The notes under the pieces: generated by a model | The model's input: the letters and a program-made list of their open reading frames with translations, nothing else | The model's database searches: none | What the model was told of the DNA's origin: nothing | DNA from: Desulfobacteraceae bacterium UBA2174 | Lineage (GTDB): Bacteria; Desulfobacterota; Desulfobacteria; Desulfobacterales; UBA2174 | Assembly (NCBI GenBank): GCA_002327445.1 | Contig: DCWA01000029.1 | Location: 1 to 64,000 of the forward strand | Direction of reading: 5' to 3' | Length of the DNA: 64,000 nucleotides | Translations under genes and position numbers: made by a program | In this document: one piece after another, positions 1-9,311 of the stretch | Layout: every line of letters starts with the position of its first letter | Position numbering within the stretch: position 1 is the stretch's first letter

Positions 1-88
1 TCATTTCAACTCATAAGAGACTAAATGGGGTTGGACCCGGTGCTTACTCATTTTTTTCGGCGGACCCCCAAAAACCAAAGGAGGTCTT

Positions 89-373
89 ATGAATACGGAA
101 AAGAAGACCCAATTCAAGGTGTTCGTCCCGGATGCCCGGGTCCTTACGGAAAGCGAAAAAGCCAGCTTGCCCAAGGACAAAAAGGATGCGGTAGCCGGCA
201 AACCGGGATTATGGATCGAAGTGCTTTGCCCGGAGGGCGCCTGCGCCCAGGAGGGGGACAAGATCACCCTGCCGAGCGGCGTCACCGAAGGGGGCCGCTC
301 CAAAGGCATCTGGCTCAATCTGTTTTGTCCCGACAACCAGTGCGAGATACGGCATTACACCGATCTGCCGTAA
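89..373 (+). CDS. Small protein with two CPxxxC motifs, unknown function
   Basis: A 94-residue soluble protein of unknown function. The start is well supported: an AAAGGAGG ribosome binding site lies about 6 bases before the ATG. The C-terminal half shows an internal duplication. GLWIEVLCPEGAC near residues 40-52 and GIWLNLFCPDNQC near residues 75-87 share the pattern G-x-W-x4-C-P-x3-C, so four cysteines could bind one metal ion. No signal peptide or membrane segment is visible. It is convergent with the HNH nuclease gene on its right. I do not recognise the family; metal binding is inferred only from the cysteine spacing. Confidence 0.7.
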   Translation: MNTEKKTQFKVFVPDARVLTESEKASLPKDKKDAVAGKPGLWIEVLCPEGACAQEGDKITLPSGVTEGGRSKGIWLNLFCPDNQCEIRHYTDLP

Positions 374-393
374 ATCCACCGAAACCTCGTTCG

Positions 394-434
394 CAAGCGA
401 CCTGGCGACGCAATGATCCGTCCCGGGTCGCTTG
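394..434. terminator. Inverted repeat between convergent genes
   Basis: CAAGCGACC at 394-402 is the reverse complement of GGTCGCTTG at 426-434, and the stem can extend to 12 pairs with one G-U. It lies just after the stop codon of the small CPxxxC protein gene and before the convergent HNH gene. No T-run follows on either strand, so a terminator role is only a guess. Confidence 0.3.
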
Positions 435-551
435 GCGATTTCTCCTGGGGCGATCGCTCTGCTTTCCATTCATCCTGAAACCGATCAACCTCCTCGAATC
501 GGGATAATTGTTCGCATCCGTGGGGGCCTCGGTGATTTCATAGATCAGGAA

Positions 552-1529
552 TCAACGGACAAAAACCTCCCGCCGATGCTGCGCCAGATTCTCCCGGGCC
601 GGCCAGAATTTCTCAGGATCCGGCTTGAAGATCGGCCGATCCGTCAATGTGAGGATGTGGCCGGGCATGTTGCGGTCGGTGCGCACCCGCCCGGACACCA
701 GCACCTGGTAGTCGTCACCCACGCTCATGAGCCCCTCGTCGAAGCTCCAGTGGCACAGCCGGCAGAGGCACAAACCGTTGTTGGGCAGGTCATCATGGCA
801 TTGCGACCAGGGCACGATATGGGCCGCTTCCACCACGGTGTGCCCCTCGTCGGTGAGCATGCGGATCCCGCACAGGGCGCAGCGGTGGTCGTAAAGCTGC
901 ACAATAGCTTTGCGAAAACCTTGGTCGCGAACTTGCGGCGGCGGTGGCTCCGTTTTGCCGAAACCAGTGGTCGTTTCGGCAGCCTTGGCAATCAGGTCAC
1001 GAGCATAGACAAAAGCCGCGAAGTTGGTGAAACCCTGCTCGGCCACCCGCGGCTGAACTTCCTTGGCGAAGTACTTTTGAACCAGCACCATCCGCAACTG
1101 CTCGCGATAAACCGGGTTAAGCAGGAAGGCGAATAGATCCTCGTCCAGTCGTGCCCCGGCAAAGGTACGCCGCAACCAGGCCATGGAAGGAGTTGATGCC
1201 GTTTTCGGCACTCGCCGGTCTTCCAGCGGCGCAAGGTGCCAGAATCCGTCACTCTGAAGATAGAAGAACGGATAGGCCATACTGGTGGTCCGACCCGGCG
1301 GAATGACGAGCTGCCAGTAGCCGTTGAAGGTCTCCACAATCTCTTGGCCGGGCACAATCAAATTCCTGGTGATCTGGCCCTGGGCCGCCAGGTCCATCAC
1401 GGAAAGCAGAAGGAACGGCTTGTGTGGCGCGCCGAAGCAGGTCTCCTCACCCCAGTAATTGCGGTTGCGGTCCGTGCGCAGGCGGGAGAAGGCGTCGAGG
1501 TATTTTTCGAAGTTTTTGGGAATTTTCAT
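552..1529 (-). CDS. HNH restriction-type endonuclease
   Basis: Predicted DNA endonuclease of 325 residues, resembling the putative restriction endonuclease group with a C-terminal HNH domain (COG3440-like). The HNH module lies near residues 215-270: a CALCG zinc knuckle, the EAAHIVPWS segment with the catalytic His, then NNGLCLCRLCHWSFDEG with the second Cys pair and final His. The N-terminal 200 residues are a helical domain usual in this family. It is a stand-alone gene with no methylase beside it, at the left edge of the defence island. The target, and whether it prefers modified DNA, cannot be read from the sequence. Confidence 0.8.
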   Translation of the reverse strand: MKIPKNFEKYLDAFSRLRTDRNRNYWGEETCFGAPHKPFLLLSVMDLAAQGQITRNLIVPGQEIVETFNGYWQLVIPPGRTTSMAYPFFYLQSDGFWHLAPLEDRRVPKTASTPSMAWLRRTFAGARLDEDLFAFLLNPVYREQLRMVLVQKYFAKEVQPRVAEQGFTNFAAFVYARDLIAKAAETTTGFGKTEPPPPQVRDQGFRKAIVQLYDHRCALCGIRMLTDEGHTVVEAAHIVPWSQCHDDLPNNGLCLCRLCHWSFDEGLMSVGDDYQVLVSGRVRTDRNMPGHILTLTDRPIFKPDPEKFWPARENLAQHRREVFVR

Positions 1530-1557
1530 GGTTTAAAAATCACCGGAGCTACCAATT

Positions 1558-2322
1558 TCAGCTTTCTATATTTCGAATATACCGCCCAAGATGAAAAGCA
1601 CACAGGTTCACATCCTCTGGGCTGATCTGATTATCACTGTGGGATATGAATCCAGGAAGAGCTTTGGGGTTCAGCACCCAAACATCGCTGTTTTTGGCCT
1701 CTGCCGTGCGTTCGATATACCATCCGGGATAAACTAACACGGCACGTGCGGAAAACCTCTTTCCCGTAGACTCTTTAAGCAACTGAATGAGCCAACTTTT
1801 CGCGGCACTCACTTGCTCGATGGGATTTCGGTCTGGAGCAAGCCCATTTTTCAAAACCGTCTCGCCATTGAATAAAAGCTTTGCTTCCCCACGATCCGGT
1901 TTTGATAGCATCTTGGTTTCCACAACATATATTCCAGTTTCATGGATCACAACATGATCGACATTAAAATCCTTTCCCGGAACATCGTGAAACACTTTGG
2001 CGCCCTTTTCTCGCAAAAGTTCAAGGTATTGCCCAACGGCCTTTTGTCCATCTCTGCCAAGCTTTAGACTCTTCACCTTGGATCGAGTTTTTCTATACTT
2101 CCATGCCGCAATAAGGCAGGCAACCATTGCCACAATAGTGTAAAGAAGTGGTTTTGGTGGTGCGTTTTTGTACCACCTAATCCACTCTAATAAGGCGATA
2201 ATCAAAAAAGTACCTGCCATAAAAAGATAAGATAAAAGCGAATCATAGATTAAATCATTAATCTGATGATCAACCGATTCGCCTGGATTTCTCAGAGGCT
2301 TGGCTTTCAGTGGAGATTTCAC
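1558..2322 (-). CDS. Membrane-anchored NERD-domain protein
   Basis: A 254-residue protein with two hydrophobic segments (about residues 28-47 and 59-76) followed by a NERD (nuclease-related) domain at about 89-200. The domain shows GRDGQKAV, the acidic NVDHVVI strand and GIYVVETK, which fit the D-x(n)-E-x-K pattern of the restriction-endonuclease-like fold. It is likely a nuclease or nucleic-acid-binding domain facing the cytoplasm from the membrane. The start codon is GTG with a GAGAGA element upstream. The gene is clearly AT-richer than its neighbours, which suggests separate transfer. Biological role unknown. Confidence 0.7.
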   Translation of the reverse strand: MKSPLKAKPLRNPGESVDHQINDLIYDSLLSYLFMAGTFLIIALLEWIRWYKNAPPKPLLYTIVAMVACLIAAWKYRKTRSKVKSLKLGRDGQKAVGQYLELLREKGAKVFHDVPGKDFNVDHVVIHETGIYVVETKMLSKPDRGEAKLLFNGETVLKNGLAPDRNPIEQVSAAKSWLIQLLKESTGKRFSARAVLVYPGWYIERTAEAKNSDVWVLNPKALPGFISHSDNQISPEDVNLCAFHLGRYIRNIES

Positions 2323-3184
2323 TATATTCTCTCTTCTTCGGTATTAATTTTACTTTAAAAAACAACATTTCAATCGACAGTTACCCACTTTTATAATTTC
2401 CATATGCTTATTTTAAGGCTCGAAATCATCTTCTTCTATTCGATTTCCATGGTAATTTTCAACCGATAAATATCTTTTATCTTCCCACAACATAAGCGTT
2501 CCTATAACTACACATAATATCCCTAAAAAATCCGACACCTCCGGAAAATTTTTTATCTTTCCATGAGTTTTTGAAATCCTTTAAAATCAACATTGATAAA
2601 TTTATTCAAACCCCATTTAGAAAAAATTTTATCAATCGATTGAATTTCGTTTGAATAAAATTCGACGTGATATATTTTCGTAGAATTATTTTTATTATGA
2701 AAATTTTAAGAACAATTAATATAACCTCTTATACTTTTTTATTCGTCATTTTAATTCTCGAGTTTTTTAGATTCTCTGGATTCTTAATTTAATCGTAATA
2801 GAAATCCCAAAAAAATCCTAGGTCGGTGTCTTAAAATACAGCAAGCTTGTCTCATTTTTACGGCCTTAAAGTGAAATATAAATACTTATGTCTCAAAATC
2901 CAGCCTGAAAAAATGCGGGCAGAAACAAATGCCCTAAAAGACCGTATCCCGCTCTAAGTTTCTGCCCAACATACTGAGAAATCTCTTCTTACTTATTGAT
3001 ATTCATGCCCCTTTTAGATGCTCCTGATTAATGGTGTCGATGATGATGTCCAGGATCATCTTGCGCAGTAAAACGGTCGTTCCCCTATAAGGTCCGGAAA
3101 TCAAAAACCAATAACCAAAGCGTTTGGATGGTGACGAAATCTATTTCGTCACCAATCAAGGTTAAAATTGACATTTTTCTATTT
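2323..3184. other. AT-rich gene-free stretch with remnants
   Basis: About 860 bases without a convincing gene, much AT-richer than the surroundings. It holds a 16-base direct repeat with two mismatches (2827-2842 and 2889-2904) and an inverted repeat GGGCAGAAAC/GTTTCTGCCC (2917-2926 and 2958-2967). There is also an open minus-strand frame without a good start (3003-3140) ending in INQEHLKGA that I cannot assign. It looks like scar tissue from lost mobile DNA. Confidence 0.5.
3129..3154. repeat. Perfect 11-bp inverted repeat
   Basis: TGGTGACGAAA and TTTCGTCACCA pair perfectly around a TCTA loop. It lies about 30 bases beyond the stop of the decayed transposase gene on the minus strand and could be its terminator or a REP-like hairpin. 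No T-run is present. Confidence 0.5.
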
Positions 3185-3511
3185 TTACGAGCACTTACCC
3201 TCAAGCACTTCGTAACCTTTTTGGGGCAGTTTATCACTGAATTTCTCGATGAGCAAAAGAGAAAGGTTATGTAAATACAGTGACTTTAACCGTTGATAGG
3301 TACTTGGCTCGCTTCGAAACAGGAAGCGGGGTTGGTTGTCCAAAAACCCCCAAGCGTAGCAGGCTGTACCCGTCTCCGACAGCAACGTGCCCAGCTGCTC
3401 CAGCATGTCCTGCGGGTCGTTGTCCTTGCGAAATATCTTGCGCCGTTCGATCCCACGGATTTTCACTTGCTGCAACATCCCGGCCGTATCCAGTCTCACG
3501 GTTCGTGGCAT
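3185..3511 (-). pseudogene. Decayed REP-associated (Y1/IS200-like) transposase
   Basis: The first 70 residues match the start of REP-associated tyrosine transposases: MPRTVRLDTAGMLQ, then V-x-IRGIERRKIF, then CYAWGFL followed by RFLFRS. In active members the last part carries an HUH metal-binding motif (typically NHAHF or NHVHL); here it reads NQPRF, so the histidines are lost. Downstream the sequence no longer resembles the family, and the protein is only 108 residues long, so the tyrosine domain is missing. It is a clear relic. It matters because this family mobilises palindromic repeats, and hairpin-bearing repeats occur at 27.8-34.4 kb. Confidence 0.7.
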
Positions 3512-3629
3512 TTTCCCTCGTTTATTTGAGAAAAATCATAGCAGTGAAGTTAGTGTGTTTGGATAGTCTCGTCTCGCTTTTTTCCGAACACAATACGCAA
3601 AAAAGAATATTAAGCTTCGCTGGACTGAT

Positions 3630-4790
3630 TTATTTTTTCACGGTACGATTTATTCTTTCTTTTTCCTCTTTTATTTTTTTCTGTAAATACTGATCGATTG
3701 GTGCGGTATCATAAGGCCAAAAAAGTTGAGTGTATGCTTCATTGGGAGCGGGTACAAGCTTATGGAAATATTCTATCGTTTTCTCTGATCCGACGAGCCA
3801 TGTTGGGATATCCGGCTTCTTCATAAAAGCGCTGAAGCCATTCGGCATTACGGACTGTGCAAGTTTTACCAATGGCATATCTTCTGCTACTGTTGATTTT
3901 CCAATGAGCTGGGCTAAGAAGTGAGCAGCTCCCGGGATATGATTCCGGTTAATGTAATAAATAGCATCTCGATAGCCTGGCGGTTCGTGCGGCCAGTGAT
4001 TTTCAACCGCCTTTTGGTAAAAACTGACGATGGCCGTTTTGTATCCTGCCTTGACTCTGCTGATGAAGCTTAATGAATTCCAGGCATAGGCATTTGCAAG
4101 CGCTTCTTCTAATGGGTGATGCGGGTATTCAATCCGCCTTTCATGCTGACGGCTTTTATATTCTAAATATATCGGTTTAGGGTTGCCCATTGCCGCGCAG
4201 ATGATCTCGATCGTTGTTGCTGTGGACTCGGCAATATGATGGAAAAATTCATGGTGAAAAACCTCGAAAATCACAAGATGCATCAATATTTCTGCCGAAA
4301 ACAACCCAGTTCTACAGCCGATTTGTTCGAGCCGATGGTGGTATTTCACCAGCGGCTCAATCATCAAGTATATACCCCACTGATCGAACGGAGGATAGTG
4401 GAAAAGACGGTAAAATGCCATCGCATCAGATGGTAGCCTATCGAAAGCAAGTTCCCGAACATTTGAATATTTAGTGCGAATTGTCTGCCATAAAATTTCT
4501 GGACTAATAGGGCCAAGCCCCTTTTGGGTGCCTTGGTACTCGTCTTTTATCGATTTAATTTCTTTTTGGGTACGCCTAACTGCTCTTTGCGTTGGAGATG
4601 CGATGATGCTCGAAGAGTCTTCATTGTACAAATTTGAACCCGATTGCTCTTGGCTTTTTGACACTTTCTGATAGCTATGGCTTTCCCTGGTCAATTTAAA
4701 GCGAGAAAGCCACCCGAAGAGAGTCTCCATCTCCTCTCCAAGCTTTGGCATAAGGTCAAGATCAAAGAGGTCAGGTTTTTTCTTTGCCAT
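3630..4790 (-). CDS. Putative zinc metallopeptidase (HEXXH) of the BREX-like operon
   Basis: A 386-residue protein with a gluzincin-type signature: HEFFH at residues 180-184, in a helix beginning FEVFH, and EEALANAY at 228-235, which can supply the third zinc ligand. The first 90 residues are charged, Ser/Gln-rich and probably disordered. The C-terminus ends in a Lys/Glu helix. It is the last gene of the minus-strand BREX-like operon, about 90 bases behind brxL, so it may be an effector or processing protease activated by the system. I do not recognise a named family. Protease activity is inferred from the motif alone. Confidence 0.65.
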   Translation of the reverse strand: MAKKKPDLFDLDLMPKLGEEMETLFGWLSRFKLTRESHSYQKVSKSQEQSGSNLYNEDSSSIIASPTQRAVRRTQKEIKSIKDEYQGTQKGLGPISPEILWQTIRTKYSNVRELAFDRLPSDAMAFYRLFHYPPFDQWGIYLMIEPLVKYHHRLEQIGCRTGLFSAEILMHLVIFEVFHHEFFHHIAESTATTIEIICAAMGNPKPIYLEYKSRQHERRIEYPHHPLEEALANAYAWNSLSFISRVKAGYKTAIVSFYQKAVENHWPHEPPGYRDAIYYINRNHIPGAAHFLAQLIGKSTVAEDMPLVKLAQSVMPNGFSAFMKKPDIPTWLVGSEKTIEYFHKLVPAPNEAYTQLFWPYDTAPIDQYLQKKIKEEKERINRTVKK

Positions 4791-4878
4791 CAGAGGCTCC
4801 GCTGAAATGCCCGGTTATAACGGCATACGCTATCAATTCAATTCAATCCGATCCCATTCACTACAACATAATATAACT

Positions 4879-6882
4879 CTATTTCCTTGAATTTGTTCTT
4901 GTATATGTGATTGTTGTCGCCTTACATTTACGTTTTGTTTGGTCTAAAAATCCCAAAGTGAATTTGTCGTCCGGTTTCTGGAAAATGTCCATCCCCCGGC
5001 CTAAGATGATTCGCCAGCCGGTATCCGTTTCAACCCATCGATCATGAAGATTGTCCTTTAATTCGTAATCGAAATCGATACGATCTTGAAGCAGACCTTT
5101 TTTCAAATCATTAAGCTTCGAAGTCAGTTCTGCCTCCATTAAAGAGTCGCAAGATGTCACCAGGTCAAGTTTCAATGTGCCTTCAGCGGGTGCCAGCATC
5201 TCGCAGAAAGACATAAGGTTGTAAATCTGGTATTGCAGCCGGATATATGGATCGAAAATCTTTATATGTTTGGCGTCCTTGAGGTAGGGCAGAAATAGCT
5301 TCTCATAAGAAATCCCCCTTTGACCCTCTACCAAATCCAGCGTCCGCTCTTCAGGGCTTCGGCTTGTCGACAGCGGATCGACCTTTTGGTCCTCCTGATC
5401 CGGGTTTGGCCGTTCGTCCGGATGCGACTGCTGGAACTCATCGGGATGTTCGCTCTTGATGGTCACCCATTTGAACTCTTGGTCAATCTTGGCCAGTTCG
5501 TCACGAACCTGCTGACGCATACGTACGGCCGGATTGACACAGTAGGTGATGAATTCATCTTCGGTCAGTCGGAGGTCCGGGAACAACAGTTTTAAATAAC
5601 CTTCGGCCAATCGAGCGATAGCCTTGTTGTCGCGCATATCCTCACTATGCGGCAGTCTCAAGCTCTGCGACACATAGTCGGCATAACGGAGGTCGACACG
5701 AAGTTCATGCAAGACCTCGCTGAAAAAATCGCCTTTGAAGCCAAGCGATCTCGAGGGCGTGTTGCGTGACACCCGGGGCATGAACCAACCCTCGATAAGG
5801 CCATGGATTCGATCAATAAAGGCAGATTCTTGCAGCGCCGGGGGCAGTTCCTTGAAAATACCGTCGCTTTCATATAGCGGCATCCTGCTATTGCCCAAGG
5901 TGATATTGCCGAGCATCACAAAACCGGATTCGGACGTACCGAGATCACCCGTTGCCCGGCGGTACCGGCCACTCTCAAGGTACATCTTCAGAGCAGCCAT
6001 TGCTTCGCCGGCGGTGTCCGTGTGAATCTTTTGGATCTCGTCGACCACTACCACATCATGCCTGGGGATCAGACCGATCTGTTTGGTGTTGCTGTTGAAG
6101 AACAAGGCGGCTGCGGAAAGTTTCCCTCCAGGGATTACCGCTGCATATCGGCTAATGTTGTCGTAGACGAAAGATTTCCCCGTTCCTTTTGGTGCCAGTT
6201 CCGCGATATTGACCCTCGGCTCGACAAGGGGAATGATGCGGCTCAGCAGCAACAGCTTCTGTGCCAGGCGGTGAATTTCCGGATTGAACTGGCAGGATGA
6301 AACCAGCAGGTCCACCCACTCATCGGTTTCGAAGTGAGCCCGAGATTCGCGAAAATAGTCCAAATCGACACCCGGCGACTGAAAAGGTTTGAAATCGATC
6401 ATCCATATCTGTCCCTTTTTGACCTCCTCACCGTCTGGCGGGACATAGCGAAGCGTGCCCAACCCCCACATGCCAGTCTTTAGCAGCATCGGATTGTGGT
6501 CGATGATGTCCTTTTGAACCATGCCGGTGCTGACATCCAACAACGGAATGCTCAAATAATGGATGTTGCGCTCAAAGTTCACGTTGACCCTGAAATCATC
6601 CAGAAGTCGCACCTCTTCTTGCTCGATCAGGCGATTGAGTATCGTGTTCTTGTCTGCCTTTTGTGGCAGAAACTTCGAAATCGTGTTGATGATTTCGCTT
6701 CTACCATCCTCTGTGAGGTCGTCTCCGTCCATGAACTGGCTGATAATCCATTCGCCCACATACACCGGAATTGCGCGGGCGCCGAAACCGGCCTTGCTCA
6801 TAAGGCCTTTGTTGATGACCACTTCGCCGTAGTAGTCCTTGGCCTTCTTCTCAAATGACATCATGACCGAATTTTCCTCCAT
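4879..6882 (-). CDS. brxL: BrxL-type AAA+ ATPase with MIT_C (PLD-like) C-terminus
   Basis: Residues 1-480 match the BrxL family of BREX systems. Walker A is APKGTGKS (about 230-237) and Walker B is VVVVDEIQ (about 277-284), followed by the typical EAMAALKMYLESG and GNI-type sensor region. A Pro/Asp/Glu-rich linker follows (about 490-522). Known BrxL proteins then carry a Lon-like proteolytic domain. Here the tail (about 523-660) instead shows FDPYIR and then HDR plus GWRIILGRGMDIFQKP plus LGFLDQTKR, closely resembling the phospholipase D-like C-terminal domain of eukaryotic MITD1 (MIT_C). The ATG at 6882 overlaps the pglZ stop (TGATG). An alternative ATG at 6864 has a GGAGG 11 bases upstream. 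Confidence 0.85.
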   Translation of the reverse strand: MEENSVMMSFEKKAKDYYGEVVINKGLMSKAGFGARAIPVYVGEWIISQFMDGDDLTEDGRSEIINTISKFLPQKADKNTILNRLIEQEEVRLLDDFRVNVNFERNIHYLSIPLLDVSTGMVQKDIIDHNPMLLKTGMWGLGTLRYVPPDGEEVKKGQIWMIDFKPFQSPGVDLDYFRESRAHFETDEWVDLLVSSCQFNPEIHRLAQKLLLLSRIIPLVEPRVNIAELAPKGTGKSFVYDNISRYAAVIPGGKLSAAALFFNSNTKQIGLIPRHDVVVVDEIQKIHTDTAGEAMAALKMYLESGRYRRATGDLGTSESGFVMLGNITLGNSRMPLYESDGIFKELPPALQESAFIDRIHGLIEGWFMPRVSRNTPSRSLGFKGDFFSEVLHELRVDLRYADYVSQSLRLPHSEDMRDNKAIARLAEGYLKLLFPDLRLTEDEFITYCVNPAVRMRQQVRDELAKIDQEFKWVTIKSEHPDEFQQSHPDERPNPDQEDQKVDPLSTSRSPEERTLDLVEGQRGISYEKLFLPYLKDAKHIKIFDPYIRLQYQIYNLMSFCEMLAPAEGTLKLDLVTSCDSLMEAELTSKLNDLKKGLLQDRIDFDYELKDNLHDRWVETDTGWRIILGRGMDIFQKPDDKFTLGFLDQTKRKCKATTITYTRTNSRK

Positions 6883-9311
6883 CAAAGGTCTCGCAAATTA
6901 AGACCGCCGGACATGGCGGATTTAAACTCACTCTCCAGCGAAAGCAACAAGGTCCGCTCTTCACCGGAGATATTATATTCCAGTTCGATTTCCAGGCGCC
7001 CTTCGCCCAAGGCCGACTTTTTGAAATAGCAACTGATCTGGAGCGAGCTTGCCATTGCGGCTTGGATTTTGGCCGCTTGAAAGCCCTTCACATCTGTCTC
7101 CGGGGCGGTCACGCGGGCGTTGATGACGTCGATTGCCACAGGATTCGGATTCTGCACCTCGATTGTTAGAGTCACGACGCGCTGGATATAGAATCTGGAC
7201 CGGCCGGTCTCCGGTGCCAGTTCCAGATTCACAAATCGGTACCCTGGCGTTTTCCAATCGACCTGAACCAACCTGTACACAGCCGTCGGCACAATCACCT
7301 CTTCCGGCGTGACGCCACCGTGCAAGTACCCTCCCAACCTGCCATGGCTCCGGACGGTATGGTGCCCCCGAGGTAGAAAGTAGGTCGTTGACGCCATCAC
7401 GAAAGGCGGTTTGAACCGGTGCCCCAAATCCCAGAGATTGTCCGGGACATCCGACGTTTGACTGTCGGGTACGACGGCAAAGCGATGCTTCTCATCCGGA
7501 AACAGTTTTTTTACGGCCGTCGAATCGAAGGCTTGCCTTTCTTCTTCCAATATGCGGCAGGCCCCGTGATCCGTAACCACGTGGACTGCAAAGCGTTCCT
7601 TTGGCCCGTTCCACTGCTTGGCCAACCGGCGCGCCGCCTCTGCAATACGGACAAACAGACGCTGGAGTTCCTCCGCATGGGTCGTGCCCTTGGCGTCTGC
7701 ATCCGAATGCAAAAGTTCGTCGCCATCCACAAAATTCAACAGGATAACCGCCGGCTCCTGCGGGAGCGGCAAATCGACCAATTCCCCCAGGTTGCTGAGG
7801 TAGACGACCTTCTTGCTATTCCAATGGGTCTGGGCCCTCTCCCTAAGGAGGGTTTCATAGCCGCCCCCACGGTCCTCCCAATCCCCGCTGACCAGGGCCG
7901 GCTTGTTGTAAGCAGTGGCGGTCGGCAACGCGGCAAACCGGTAGCCCATTTCATGCCGGCGAAAAGCGACGCTTCGAAGGGCCTCGTCCAGCAAGCTGAA
8001 ATAGGCCAGCGGAAGACAGTCCACCAACAGAACGATCGTCAAGTCGTCTTTTGACTCAACATCGGCCAGGCTGTCCAGGCAGTGGATGAGACTGAGGTGC
8101 GGTTCTTTCTGAATGCCAGCGTACTCGTGGACGTACCAGTCGGAAAACCGCGCCACCGTCTGTTCCAAGGCTTCGTCGTAATTGCGGTTGTGCACCTGCC
8201 AGGCGCGATAGGCCGTATATTCTTCCGCCGTCCACCGCAGCCATTGATTGCTGTCCCATGTCGATTCCGGAGCAAGCATCGCCGGCCGATCCGGTGCAAC
8301 GCAGTACCGAAGTGCCCTTAAGCGGACCTCGCTCACCCCGGGACAGGAGCGAAACTTGTCCTGAACGGCCTGCGCGTCCGCTTCGGTCGGCGCAAAGGAG
8401 CCACTTTTCAAAATCCGCGAAAGCTGTTCAAATTCCTGATGAAGCCGGCCGGACGTCCACCCCGCCACCTTCTGAAAGTCTTCGCTCGTAGCCACCTGGT
8501 CTTCGACTTCGTGAAACAGAAATTCGATTTGGGCCAGGGCCTGCTCGGTGGCCGGTGAAGACAGCGGCAACTCGGAAAAGGAATCGGCCGGCACCTTGCG
8601 AACAAACCGGATCTGTTCCGGCGTCAAGACATATTCCAACAAGCGCGGGGGGTAACCGTGCAGGCAAGCCCATACGCTGAGCCACTGCCACAAATCATTC
8701 GCATCCTCGGCGAGCTTTAGGCTGATTTGCTGAATCCAATCCTCCGCAGCCGCATCCACCCACTGGGCACACTTTCGCGCCAAGCAGCGTTTCAGGACGG
8801 GGTGGCGCTCGAAGGCCTCCTTTGCTGCGTCACTCACAAGCACGGCGATCAACTCGGCCATGTTCTCCTTGGCAAGCGCATCCGCCTGGAATGGCGGGCC
8901 CAACAGGTACACCAAAAGCCGGTTGACGAAGCTGTCCTGCTTGGTGATGGACCCGACGGGCTGAATTTCAAAGAGCCTCTGGTCGATGACATCGGCATCG
9001 GTCAGCCAGTCCGGCAGGCGCACATTCCAGAGATCGGCCAGTACCAGACGCGGCGTTTGGATCTGAAAGGTCGCCTCGCATCCGATCTGTTCGGTGAAAT
9101 CCCGCAGCCAGGCGAAATGGCTCGGTGCGCGCACCCAAATTTTACATGCGCTCGCCGAGGCTTCTGCCATGGCGATCTGCCGGCAGGCGCGGACATAGTC
9201 GGCATCGTCCGCTACCAGCAACACATTCTCGGGAGGAGCCTGATTCAGCTCACCGACATTGCAGACTACGATCCGCTTCTCGAGTGAGGGGTTCACCTTC
9301 CGGCTCCTCAT
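6882..9311 (-). CDS. pglZ: PglZ-like alkaline-phosphatase-fold protein (BREX core)
   Basis: An 809-residue PglZ-family protein, the signature component of BREX and Pgl systems. The alkaline-phosphatase-like core is visible as LTIVLLVDCLPLAYF (about residue 450), VVTDHGACR (about 620) and HGGVTPEEVIVP (about 705); the Asp and His residues would bind metal. An Ig-like region follows to the C-terminus. I chose the ATG at 9311 because it overlaps the stop of brxC/pglY by four bases (ATGA), which signals translational coupling. Longer frames from 9443 would overlap the upstream gene. In BREX, PglZ joins BrxC and the methylase in host-DNA modification and phage exclusion. Its enzymatic role is not settled. 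Confidence 0.9.
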   Translation of the reverse strand: MRSRKVNPSLEKRIVVCNVGELNQAPPENVLLVADDADYVRACRQIAMAEASASACKIWVRAPSHFAWLRDFTEQIGCEATFQIQTPRLVLADLWNVRLPDWLTDADVIDQRLFEIQPVGSITKQDSFVNRLLVYLLGPPFQADALAKENMAELIAVLVSDAAKEAFERHPVLKRCLARKCAQWVDAAAEDWIQQISLKLAEDANDLWQWLSVWACLHGYPPRLLEYVLTPEQIRFVRKVPADSFSELPLSSPATEQALAQIEFLFHEVEDQVATSEDFQKVAGWTSGRLHQEFEQLSRILKSGSFAPTEADAQAVQDKFRSCPGVSEVRLRALRYCVAPDRPAMLAPESTWDSNQWLRWTAEEYTAYRAWQVHNRNYDEALEQTVARFSDWYVHEYAGIQKEPHLSLIHCLDSLADVESKDDLTIVLLVDCLPLAYFSLLDEALRSVAFRRHEMGYRFAALPTATAYNKPALVSGDWEDRGGGYETLLRERAQTHWNSKKVVYLSNLGELVDLPLPQEPAVILLNFVDGDELLHSDADAKGTTHAEELQRLFVRIAEAARRLAKQWNGPKERFAVHVVTDHGACRILEEERQAFDSTAVKKLFPDEKHRFAVVPDSQTSDVPDNLWDLGHRFKPPFVMASTTYFLPRGHHTVRSHGRLGGYLHGGVTPEEVIVPTAVYRLVQVDWKTPGYRFVNLELAPETGRSRFYIQRVVTLTIEVQNPNPVAIDVINARVTAPETDVKGFQAAKIQAAMASSLQISCYFKKSALGEGRLEIELEYNISGEERTLLLSLESEFKSAMSGGLNLRDL

